Part shown: one piece after another, positions 1-5,462 of the stretch
Position numbering within the stretch: position 1 is the stretch's first letter
Layout of the letters: the number at the start of each line of letters is the position of its first letter
Source of the DNA: Litorimonas sp964435725
GTDB lineage: Bacteria > Pseudomonadota > Alphaproteobacteria > Caulobacterales > Maricaulaceae
Assembly: GCA_964435725.1 (NCBI GenBank)
Contig: CAYTAJ010000111.1
Span: forward strand, 1-6,336
Reading direction: 5' to 3'
DNA length: 6,336 bases
Translations under genes and position numbers: made by a program
Notes under the pieces: model-generated
The model's input: only the letters and a program-made list of their open reading frames with translations
What the model was told of the DNA's origin: nothing
Databases searched by the model: none

Positions 1-305
1 TCAACCATATTCGCTTCTCGGAAGAGGGGGACAAGTATGGTGTAAATGGGAAACGTTTTTCGAGACTTGTCTATGCGCGTTTTTGGTTTCGAGAGTAAAC
101 AAGCCCAGAGTCGCAATAAAGCAACGACAACGCCGGCCCATGCGATAACAGCCGCAATATTGAGCATGGCGCGAAGCGGCGTGAAAATTAGATAAAATAG
201 AAGACTGATAGAGATGAGGGTCAAAATAATTGTCAGGAGAGGTGAACTACGTCTGTCTGCTAATCTCAAATTGGGCGTTAGTCTCTCTTCGACCTCTAAT
301 GCCAT
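1..305 (-). CDS. Membrane glycosyltransferase, family 2 type, N-terminal part only (cut by left edge)
   Basis: The frame opens with ATG at 305 and runs off the window at position 1 after 101 codons. An in-frame stop lies upstream at 342-344, with no ATG, GTG or TTG between, so this start is the longest possible. The protein begins with a polar stretch of about 20 residues, then two hydrophobic segments (about 22-41 and 47-71), a basic linker (KPKTRIDKSRK) and the segment YTILVPLFREANMV (88-101). This last piece matches the first beta strand of GT-A fold family 2 glycosyltransferases of the processive, membrane-bound kind (family 'YTVLVPLYREA'). These enzymes polymerise or transfer sugars from nucleotide donors at the inner membrane. 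The DxD and QxxRW motifs would lie outside the window, so activity and substrate cannot be judged. It starts 71 bases after the queG stop, and no strong ribosome binding site is seen. Confidence 0.75.
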   Translation of the reverse strand, partial: MALEVEERLTPNLRLADRRSSPLLTIILTLISISLLFYLIFTPLRAMLNIAAVIAWAGVVVALLRLWACLLSKPKTRIDKSRKTFPIYTILVPLFREANMV

Positions 306-376
306 ATGCTCGCCCGTCCCTTGGTCGCAGTTAAGTTTAACCTATCGCGGGAGTTGTAAAGAAAGTGTAAGTGTTT

Positions 377-1405
377 TCAGATTGAAAGCTGGTTGGTCGC
401 CCAAAGAGCGGCATCTCTTACAACAGGGTTCTCATCCTCTTTATAGTGATTGGTTATCGGTAAGAATTCAGTATTCCCACTATTCCCAATGGCGTAGAGG
501 ACATTGCGTAAAAAACGTTTCCACCCAATTCGTTTGATAGGAGAACCTGCAAATTTTTTACGAAAAGCGTCTTCACCAAGCGTCGCGAGTTCTGATAAGT
601 TAGGGGCATTCAAATCATCGCGTGCGGCTAACTTGGCTTCTTTACCGATAATGGCAAACTTATTCCAGGGGCATACGGCCAGACAATCATCGCAACCATA
701 AATGCGATTACCCATTTTTCTCCTGAGACTTTCTTCTACAGGGCCAGCATGCTCAATTGTCAGGTATGAAATACAGCGCCGCGCATCAATTTGATAAGGC
801 GCTGGAAAAGCCTCTGTTGGACAAATATCCAGGCACGCCTGACAGTTACCGCAATGATCAGTCTCTGGTGGAGTCGGTTCTAATTTGGCCGCACTTAAAA
901 TGGTACCAATAAACAACCAAGACCCATAATTTCGACTGACGAGGTTTGTGTGTTTGCCTTGCCATCCCAGGCCCGCCGCTTCGGCAATAGGCTTTTCCAT
1001 AAGAGGCGCTGTATCAACAAATATCTTGACATCTTCCGCTGTATCGCGTGCGACTAACCCAGCGATTTCTTTCAAACGCCCTTTCATGACATCGTGATAA
1101 TCCCGCCCGCGCGCATAGACGGAAATTGTGGCTCGGGCTTTCTCTTCAAGCGTTAAGAGCGGATCAGTTTCAGGCCCGTAATTCATACCAAAAATGATGG
1201 CAGATTTGGCCTCAGGCCAGAGGTTCTGCGGATGAGATCGACGTAAAGCGGTCTCCGCCAACCAATTCATTGCGCCATGGCGTCCTTTTTCTAAGAACTG
1301 TGTAAGTCGTTTTCCTGGGGTCTCTCCAAAATTATCAAGGTCAGCAATAAAAGGAGTGGTAAAGCCGAGTTTTAATGCTCGCTTATGCCATGCAGGCGTT
1401 TGCAT
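377..1405 (-). CDS. queG: Epoxyqueuosine reductase QueG
   Basis: This is a cytoplasmic iron-sulfur and cobalamin enzyme that reduces epoxyqueuosine to queuosine, the last step of wobble-base (G34) modification in tRNAs for Asp, Asn, His and Tyr. The 342-residue protein contains exactly eight cysteines. Seven fall in two ferredoxin-like motifs, CGNCQACLDICP (C185, C188, C191, C195) and CDDCLAVCP (C238, C241, C245), and the eighth is C211. That is the number needed for two [4Fe-4S] clusters. The family block VDTAPLMEK carries the expected catalytic Asp (D131), followed by AEAAGLGWQGKHTNL and GSWLFIG (about 141-167). The C-terminal part (about 297-340) looks like a short HEAT-type helical repeat, and the protein is somewhat shorter than the E. 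coli enzyme. The ATG lies 6 bases after the stop of the upstream gene and has no good Shine-Dalgarno, which suggests translational coupling. The in-frame TAA of the upstream gene prevents a longer start. Confidence 0.95.
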   Translation of the reverse strand: MQTPAWHKRALKLGFTTPFIADLDNFGETPGKRLTQFLEKGRHGAMNWLAETALRRSHPQNLWPEAKSAIIFGMNYGPETDPLLTLEEKARATISVYARGRDYHDVMKGRLKEIAGLVARDTAEDVKIFVDTAPLMEKPIAEAAGLGWQGKHTNLVSRNYGSWLFIGTILSAAKLEPTPPETDHCGNCQACLDICPTEAFPAPYQIDARRCISYLTIEHAGPVEESLRRKMGNRIYGCDDCLAVCPWNKFAIIGKEAKLAARDDLNAPNLSELATLGEDAFRKKFAGSPIKRIGWKRFLRNVLYAIGNSGNTEFLPITNHYKEDENPVVRDAALWATNQLSI

Positions 1406-1411
1406 TGCGTT

Positions 1412-2479
1412 TTACTGATTCATTTTATTGAGTCGGTCAGTGCTAATTTGAACCCGTTCGTCAACAAGCTGATAAAAGATAAGGTCATTCTCATCAATGC
1501 GTGCTTCTCTCTCAGTGTCACTCATCTCTGACCGTAGAATTGAAATTGTTGTCTTGTAATTATTTAACAGTTTCTCTTCGACATCGAATGTATTGCCAAA
1601 TGTTTTCATCGCTATCATGACGCGTTCAATGAAGGCCTTGTCACCGGGTGAGATTCCGCGTTGATTGAGTGTTTGCTTTAACTGTCTGTCGGTGTTTCCC
1701 ATATTGCGACGTCCAGTCGCTAGGAGACGGGGAATATCTTCAATCGCTTTCTCCATAAGAGAGGCATATTTTAACCGCATTTCTTTTGTTTCGTCATCGA
1801 AGACTGTCTCATTCGTAAAATCTAGCTCTATCAAAGCCATATTATTTCCAAGTAGCATAATTTCCTGAAACTGATGGTTCGGATTGTCTTCTGGAATAGC
1901 AAGCATAAAGCCTTTTAATTGCTCATTTTCACTTTCGACGACAGCGCGTGAAGCGTTAATCTGCTTTACAAAAAGTGTTGTTAGGGCCTCATCTGTCCGG
2001 CCTTGCTGTATTAACTGAAACATAGGGAGGAAATCCGATCCGTCTCGTACGTTTTTTTGAAGTGCATCAATATTGTTATAGGCGTTCAAACAAGCCTGAT
2101 AAATGGCTCTCTCTCGACGATCGAAAAGCGAGCGTTCAAAATTCCATCTTTCGGGAGCTTCTAACGCGTTAAACATATTCGCAGCTTTCGCCAATATGGC
2201 CTCTCGCTCCGCATTGAATTTTGAAAAAGCTGCAGTGACTGCGTCAATGTCATTGAAATCAATTTGATAGATGTCTTGCATGGATTCGGCACTGAAAATG
2301 CTGACGAGTTCGATATATGCGGCACTATATTGCTGGTTCCATGCGAGCATCTCATTCGCCGCTTGTACTGACGCTGATTCTTGCGCTTTGGCTATCATTG
2401 TCTCCGATGGCATGAGAGGAGACAGAGAAATTGCAACAGACGACACAATAACGAGTAGAGACTTACGAAGTGAAAACAT
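1412..2479 (-). CDS. Unrecognised exported, mostly helical protein
   Basis: I do not recognise a family. The 355-residue product begins with a plausible Sec signal peptide: MFSLRK, a hydrophobic core to about residue 22, and an AKA/QE site that would cleave after residue 32. The mature part has no further membrane segment and only one cysteine (C130). It is rich in Glu, Ala, Leu, Asn and Arg in patterns that suggest alpha helices throughout, for example 84-107 and 231-256. It is therefore probably a soluble periplasmic or outer-membrane-facing helical protein, with no visible catalytic motif. Translation is well supported by a Shine-Dalgarno AAAGGA five bases before the ATG. It lies 66 bases after the fzlA stop and 6 bases before queG on the same strand, so it is probably co-transcribed with them. 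No functional link to tRNA modification or division can be read from the sequence. Coding status is strongly supported by the signal peptide, the ribosome binding site and the tight packing. Confidence 0.8.
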   Translation of the reverse strand: MFSLRKSLLVIVSSVAISLSPLMPSETMIAKAQESASVQAANEMLAWNQQYSAAYIELVSIFSAESMQDIYQIDFNDIDAVTAAFSKFNAEREAILAKAANMFNALEAPERWNFERSLFDRRERAIYQACLNAYNNIDALQKNVRDGSDFLPMFQLIQQGRTDEALTTLFVKQINASRAVVESENEQLKGFMLAIPEDNPNHQFQEIMLLGNNMALIELDFTNETVFDDETKEMRLKYASLMEKAIEDIPRLLATGRRNMGNTDRQLKQTLNQRGISPGDKAFIERVMIAMKTFGNTFDVEEKLLNNYKTTISILRSEMSDTEREARIDENDLIFYQLVDERVQISTDRLNKMNQ

Positions 2480-2484
2480 AAAAA

Positions 2485-2490
2485 TCCTTT
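2485..2490 (-). promoter_or_regulatory. Shine-Dalgarno of the exported helical protein
   Basis: On the minus strand AAAGGA is followed by five T residues and the ATG at 2479. It is the clearest ribosome binding site in the minus-strand block and fixes the start of this gene. The other genes in the block have weak sites or none. Confidence 0.7.
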
Positions 2491-2545
2491 TTCTTCGTGT
2501 TTAAAGAGTCTCTTGCAACCTTCAAGTGATTGATGCGCTGTTAGA

Positions 2546-3235
2546 CTAAAAATCCAGATCGGTATAATGGCGTGGGGCGCGAAAGCCCGGAACGCGGTCT
2601 TTTAGCAAAGGACGCATAGAGGGGCGTGATTTAACTTTTTGATACCATTCTTTGAGCGTTGGCCAATCACGCCAATTAATCTCTCCTAAAAAGTCCAAGC
2701 AAGAAATATGTGCCGCTGCGGCAATATCTGCCAGGCTGTAATAACGTCCGGCGAGCCAGTCTCTTTGTTCCAAAAGCCAGCAGCAATACCCTAAATGACG
2801 TGCAAGCGCTTCTCGTCCTTCGCGCAAAACCGCCGGATCAGCAGGCCCAAGTCCAGATACAGACTTCTCAACTTTTTCATGTAAAATGAAAGCGTCTACT
2901 TCTTGGGCGAATTTATGGTCAAACCAATCTGCAATGCGACGAGCTTCAGCGCGTTCTGTAATATCTTCCGCCAATAAAGGGTGACGGGTTGAGCCATCAT
3001 TGGCATATTCGCAGATTGCACGAGCACCGGTAATAACAACACTACCCCCCGGTATGATATCGACCAGCGTTGGCGGCACGCCTTCCGGCGTAATCTCTTC
3101 AAATTTTTTCCAATCCCCCTGGTCTAGCTGCCAAGGATTCACCGGGCTTTCTGTTACCTTTAACTTCTTTTCGCCCAGCGCGATACGGGCCTGACGGCTC
3201 GCGGGGTGCAGGGCAAAATGATAAAGCGTGCGCAT
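2546..3235 (-). CDS. fzlA: FzlA-like GST-fold FtsZ-binding cell-division protein
   Basis: The 229-residue protein has a glutathione S-transferase fold: a thioredoxin-like N-terminal domain (about 1-82, starting RTLYHFALHPASRQARIALGEKK and containing the cis-Pro segment GVPPTLVD at 52-59), then a helical C-terminal domain (about 90-210) with YSLADIAAAAHIS at 166-178. The usual glutathione-binding 'ESxAI' is TGARAI here (69-74), so the gamma-glutamyl contacts are missing, which fits a non-enzymatic role. The tail RVPGFRAPRHYTDLDF (214-229) extends past a normal GST and resembles the conserved tail of Caulobacter FzlA. In Caulobacter, FzlA binds FtsZ, curves its filaments and helps activate septal cell-wall synthesis through FtsW/FtsI. 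The gene begins 36 bases after the transporter stop with no clear Shine-Dalgarno, so it is likely in the same transcript. The start is the only ATG that leaves the RTLYHF strand intact. An ordinary GST is the alternative, judged less likely because of the tail and the altered site. Confidence 0.82.
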   Translation of the reverse strand: MRTLYHFALHPASRQARIALGEKKLKVTESPVNPWQLDQGDWKKFEEITPEGVPPTLVDIIPGGSVVITGARAICEYANDGSTRHPLLAEDITERAEARRIADWFDHKFAQEVDAFILHEKVEKSVSGLGPADPAVLREGREALARHLGYCCWLLEQRDWLAGRYYSLADIAAAAHISCLDFLGEINWRDWPTLKEWYQKVKSRPSMRPLLKDRVPGFRAPRHYTDLDF

Positions 3236-3271
3236 AGCGATAGAGCTAACCGAAATATAGGTAACGAAGCC

Positions 3272-4282
3272 TTAATGCGATGGAGGATTGTCTGAATAAA
3301 AACGTTCATTTCCGTGCGTGTGTCCACACCCAACCGGATGAGGGTGAATAAGAATATCAGCCGCTTGAAAATCAGCCATTAAACGTTTCTCCGTCTGAAT
3401 TATGACGTCATGCGCATCAGAGAGCGAGAGGCTCTCATCCATGTCAAGCCGCATCTGAATATGGATATGGGGTCCGGAAGCGCGAGTCCGCAGCTCTGTC
3501 ACGGCACTTACGCGAGGGTCCTTCATCGCTATTCGCTTAATCAAGCTACGCTCATCCTCACTGAGTTCCATATCCATAAGTTGGGCCCACGCCAGCTGAG
3601 CCACTCGGTATGCCGTATAAAACAACCAAAGGGCCATTATTCCTCCAACGGCGGCATCAGCCCAGACTAAGGGCGTAAAGGCGGAGAGTGCCAACCCAAT
3701 AATCACGAAAAGGTTTGTAAATAGATCAGCCGTGTAATGCGCACGGTCACCTCTGACAGCGATAGAACCTGTTGCTCGAATAGCCCAGCTCTGCGCAATG
3801 ATAAGCCACCCTGTGAGGATAACAAAAATACTCATTATGAAAATCGCAAAGCCTGAGTTTTCAAGATGACGGTGGTCATGACTGATTTGTTCAAAAACCG
3901 CCTCTAAAAGATGGAAAGCCGCAAAAACAATCAAACAGACCTGAAAAACAGCCGAGAAACTCTCGGCTTTACCGCGTCCAAAACGATACTTCTTATCCGG
4001 TTTCCGGGCGGCATAGCGTACAGCGATAAAGCTTGAAATCGCACCAAACATATCTAGTCCCGAATGAACGAGGGACGCCATAATCCCGACTGAATGAGAG
4101 TCCTGCCATAGGAAGAGTTTTCCGAGTGTTAGTAGTAATCCTAAGCATACGGCTAAGGCCGTAATACGGCGTGTAATTCGAGCTGAGTTTTCCGGCGGCA
4201 AACGCCCGGGGCGACCGCGACGATCAGGGACGTCAAATCGCGTATCCTCTACTGGTTCAAAGTTGTCTGGCGGCGCACTCAT
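3272..4282 (-). CDS. Cation diffusion facilitator transporter (FieF/ZnT type), probable zinc exporter
   Basis: This is an inner-membrane proton/metal antiporter of the CDF family, 336 residues long. A hydrophilic N-terminal extension (1-35, with RRGRPGRLP) precedes about six membrane segments near 40-58, 66-88, 112-130, 144-163, 189-206 and 208-226. The transport site is visible as HSGLD in the second segment (H73, D77) and HYTAD before and into the fifth (H182, D186). This is the HDHD arrangement typical of zinc-selective members, in contrast to DDHD of E. coli FieF. The cytoplasmic C-terminal domain (about 238-315) carries the family metal-binding histidines in IHIQM (H272, H274), H291 and HPHP (H313, H315), plus a tail with C319, H321 and H323. 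A further His cluster, HDHRH (135-139), lies in the loop between segments 3 and 4. It is the second gene of the minus-strand block, 64 bases after marC, with a promoter-like and Zur-like site directly before its ATG and no Shine-Dalgarno. Confidence 0.93.
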   Translation of the reverse strand: MSAPPDNFEPVEDTRFDVPDRRGRPGRLPPENSARITRRITALAVCLGLLLTLGKLFLWQDSHSVGIMASLVHSGLDMFGAISSFIAVRYAARKPDKKYRFGRGKAESFSAVFQVCLIVFAAFHLLEAVFEQISHDHRHLENSGFAIFIMSIFVILTGWLIIAQSWAIRATGSIAVRGDRAHYTADLFTNLFVIIGLALSAFTPLVWADAAVGGIMALWLFYTAYRVAQLAWAQLMDMELSEDERSLIKRIAMKDPRVSAVTELRTRASGPHIHIQMRLDMDESLSLSDAHDVIIQTEKRLMADFQAADILIHPHPVGCGHTHGNERFYSDNPPSH

Positions 4283-4286
4283 AATT

Positions 4287-4309
4287 GCACTGTTATAGCA
4301 TAACTATTC
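4287..4309 (-). promoter_or_regulatory. Zur-box-like palindrome upstream of the CDF transporter
   Basis: The core reads GTTAT-AGC-ATAAC (4292-4304), with 5-base arms and a 3-base centre. Against the gammaproteobacterial Zur consensus as I remember it (23 bases, core TGTTATANTATAACA), the plus strand from 4287 to 4309 agrees at 17 of 22 defined positions, and the 15-base core at 12 of 14. The site ends 5 bases before the ATG at 4282 and covers the putative -10. The consensus published for Agrobacterium-group alphaproteobacteria has its half-sites closer together, so this could be a different regulator's site or chance. Confidence 0.4.
4292..4300 (-). promoter_or_regulatory. Extended -10 promoter element (TGCTATAAC) of the CDF transporter
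   Basis: On the minus strand TGCTATAAC fits the extended -10 pattern TGnTATAAT with one mismatch. No convincing -35 lies 16-18 bases upstream, as is common for extended -10 promoters. The hexamer ends 9 bases before the ATG at 4282. A start point 6-8 bases downstream would therefore give a leaderless or nearly leaderless mRNA, which fits the missing Shine-Dalgarno. Confidence 0.4.
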
Positions 4310-4346
4310 AGGGGCGCGAGAGGTTTATTTGTTGGTTTGAATCTCT

Positions 4347-4976
4347 CTAAAACAGAGCGCCCTTTATGCCATCCAAAATAAACTGAGCTGCGAGGGTGGC
4401 AAGGAGAACGCCCAGAACACGTGTGAGGACATTGGTAAATGTCTTCCCCATGAGCTTCATCAAAGGCCCAGCGACGAGGAAAGAAATTAAGGTAATAATC
4501 AGTACAAGGACAAGAGCTGCTAATATGGATAGTTCCTGCCAGCCATTATCACTTTTGCCCATTAAGATTAAGAGTGACGCCATAGTTCCAGGCCCGGCAA
4601 TCATGGGAATACCCATAGGAAAAACGGAAATATCTTCTGGATCTTCAATCTCGTCGAGCAACCCTTCGGCGCGGTCCTCGCGTTTTTCTGTCCGCTTTTC
4701 AAAGACCATGTTCAGGCCGATCATAAAGAGCATAATGCCGCCGGCGATGCGGAGTGCGTCTAAGCTGATGCCGAGTTTAGAAAAAAGCCATTCCCCGACA
4801 TAGGCAAAGCCAATGAGTATTATTGAGGCGACGGTAACGGATTTAAACGCCATCTCGCGCTGATGTTTTTTAGACGTCCCTTGCGTCAGTGTTGCAAAAA
4901 TAGGCGCACAACCCGGCGGGTCGATAATCACGAACAGGGTCGCAAATGCACTTATGAAGAGGGCCAAATCAAACAT
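4347..4976 (-). CDS. MarC-family inner-membrane protein
   Basis: This is a polytopic membrane protein of the MarC (UPF0056) family, whose biochemical function is not established. An early link of marC to multiple antibiotic resistance was not upheld. From the ATG at 4976 it has 209 residues, the family's usual length, with about six hydrophobic segments. The family signatures are IIDPPGCAPIF near the N-terminus and FPMGIPMIAGPGTM in the middle. A charged cytoplasmic-type stretch (EKRTEKREDRAEGLLDEIED) separates the two halves. The frame is open upstream to a TTG at 5036, which would add 20 polar residues (MPFEYTHNDCDSLASRLWQG). These residues resemble nothing in the family, and the ATG is preceded by GGCAGGG, a passable though close ribosome binding site, so the shorter form is preferred. 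It is the first gene of the minus-strand block and diverges from the plus-strand genes. Confidence 0.92.
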   Translation of the reverse strand: MFDLALFISAFATLFVIIDPPGCAPIFATLTQGTSKKHQREMAFKSVTVASIILIGFAYVGEWLFSKLGISLDALRIAGGIMLFMIGLNMVFEKRTEKREDRAEGLLDEIEDPEDISVFPMGIPMIAGPGTMASLLILMGKSDNGWQELSILAALVLVLIITLISFLVAGPLMKLMGKTFTNVLTRVLGVLLATLAAQFILDGIKGALF

Positions 4977-5062
4977 GCCCTGCCATAGCCGTGATGCCAA
5001 ACTGTCGCAATCATTATGTGTGTATTCAAAAGGCAAACCGTTTACGGTCTTGCTCTGTCCCT

Positions 5063-5079
5063 TAACACTAAACGTGTTA
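5063..5079. promoter_or_regulatory. 17-base operator-like palindrome upstream of marC
   Basis: The sequence has perfect 6-base arms, TAACAC and GTGTTA, around the 5-base centre TAAAC. The size and symmetry fit a dimeric repressor site. It lies about 87 bases upstream of the preferred marC ATG, in the region where the marC promoter should be. No confident promoter hexamers were found, and no regulator can be named. Confidence 0.3.
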
Positions 5080-5092
5080 TGTTTAGGGAATT

Positions 5093-5131
5093 ATTGTCAG
5101 GAGATATTTTGGCTGTTTCAAACCTGACAAT
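5093..5131. repeat. Perfect 9-base inverted repeat, arms 30 bases apart
   Basis: ATTGTCAGG at 5093-5101 and CCTGACAAT at 5123-5131 are exact reverse complements separated by 21 bases. The centre-to-centre distance of 30 bases is close to three DNA turns, so two bound dimers or one looped protein could sit on the same face. It lies between marC and the S9 peptidase remnant. There is no T-run next to either arm, so it is not an obvious terminator. Confidence 0.4.
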
Positions 5132-5153
5132 TGGGTCACCGCCTTCGAATTAG

Positions 5154-5345
5154 CATGGCGCAATGGATTCGCGTATCAATATTTCAGAGACCGAAACCAT
5201 GGTGCGTGCTTTGCGCAACAATGGGATTGAGGCGACTTACATCCGTATTCCTGATGAAGGACATGGATGGCGGAAACTGTCTAACCAACTTTTTTATTAT
5301 CGTCGACAAGCTGAATTTCTTGAAAAATATTTGCGTGTCGAGTGA
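5154..5345 (+). pseudogene. C-terminal remnant of an S9 (prolyl oligopeptidase-like) serine peptidase
   Basis: The frame reads HGAMDSRINISET, then MVRALRNNGIEATYIRIPDEGHGWRK and ends QAEFLEKYLRVE with TGA at 5343-5345. This is the end of the alpha/beta-hydrolase domain of S9 peptidases, which cleave short peptides, often in the periplasm. HGAMD aligns with the catalytic-Asp strand (compare HGTAD in DPP-IV), and DEGHGW carries the catalytic His. The serine-bearing GxSxGG segment and the propeller domain are absent. Directly before HGA is an in-frame TAG (5151-5153), and the upstream translation is not recognisable as S9 in any frame. The first internal ATG (5163) has no Shine-Dalgarno. The surviving 60 or so residues are intact and family-like, which suggests a fairly recent deletion or rearrangement with its edge near 5153. 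A cloning or assembly join would look the same. Confidence 0.8.
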
Positions 5346-5374
5346 GGTCTTAAGTGAACCTAAAATGAATGTAG

Positions 5375-5404
5375 CTTTCAGTAAAACCTCATTCATGGTA
5401 TGAT
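5375..5404 (+). promoter_or_regulatory. Candidate promoter of the exported repeat protein
   Basis: TATGAT at 5399-5404 matches the -10 consensus at five of six positions. CTTTCA at 5375-5380, 18 bases upstream, matches TTGACA at only three. A start near 5411 would give an untranslated leader of about 50 bases before the ATG at 5463. The call rests mainly on the -10. Confidence 0.3.
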
Positions 5405-5449
5405 TAAAGGATAAATGAGGAGCGGGCGCACTGTTCCTACATAAATCCA

Positions 5450-5456
5450 AAGGGGA
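5450..5456 (+). promoter_or_regulatory. Shine-Dalgarno of the exported repeat protein
   Basis: AAGGGGA is followed by a 6-base spacer (TATATC) and the ATG at 5463. It supports this start and the expression of the small gene. Confidence 0.75.
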
Positions 5457-5462
5457 TATATC

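Noticed and set aside
334..360. Promoter for the glycosyltransferase (TTTACA, then TAAACT on the minus strand)
   Set aside because: The -35 is good, but the spacer is only 15 bases and the -10 matches four of six. Transcription from upstream genes explains it equally well.
214..537. 107-codon open frame on the plus strand
   Set aside because: It lies antisense to the glycosyltransferase start and the queG end, has no recognisable domain and no good ribosome binding site. The minus-strand proteins explain the region.
4396..4803. 135-codon open frame on the plus strand
   Set aside because: It is the antisense shadow of the MarC coding region. Its composition (Ser, Pro, Arg, Met rich) is that of a shadow frame.
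4977..5036. TTG-initiated 20-residue N-terminal extension of MarC
   Set aside because: The added residues are polar and unlike the family. The ATG at 4976 gives the normal family length.
5365..5396. 7-base inverted repeat ATGAATG/CATTCAT after the S9 remnant
   Set aside because: The arms are short and AT-rich with an 18-base loop, and a competing pairing (TGAGGT/ACCTCA) overlaps it. It is compatible with chance.
5131..5403. 90-codon plus-strand frame overlapping the S9 remnant, and an 88-codon minus-strand frame at 5184-5450
   Set aside because: Only the frame ending at 5345 gives family-like sequence. The other two are shadows without motifs.
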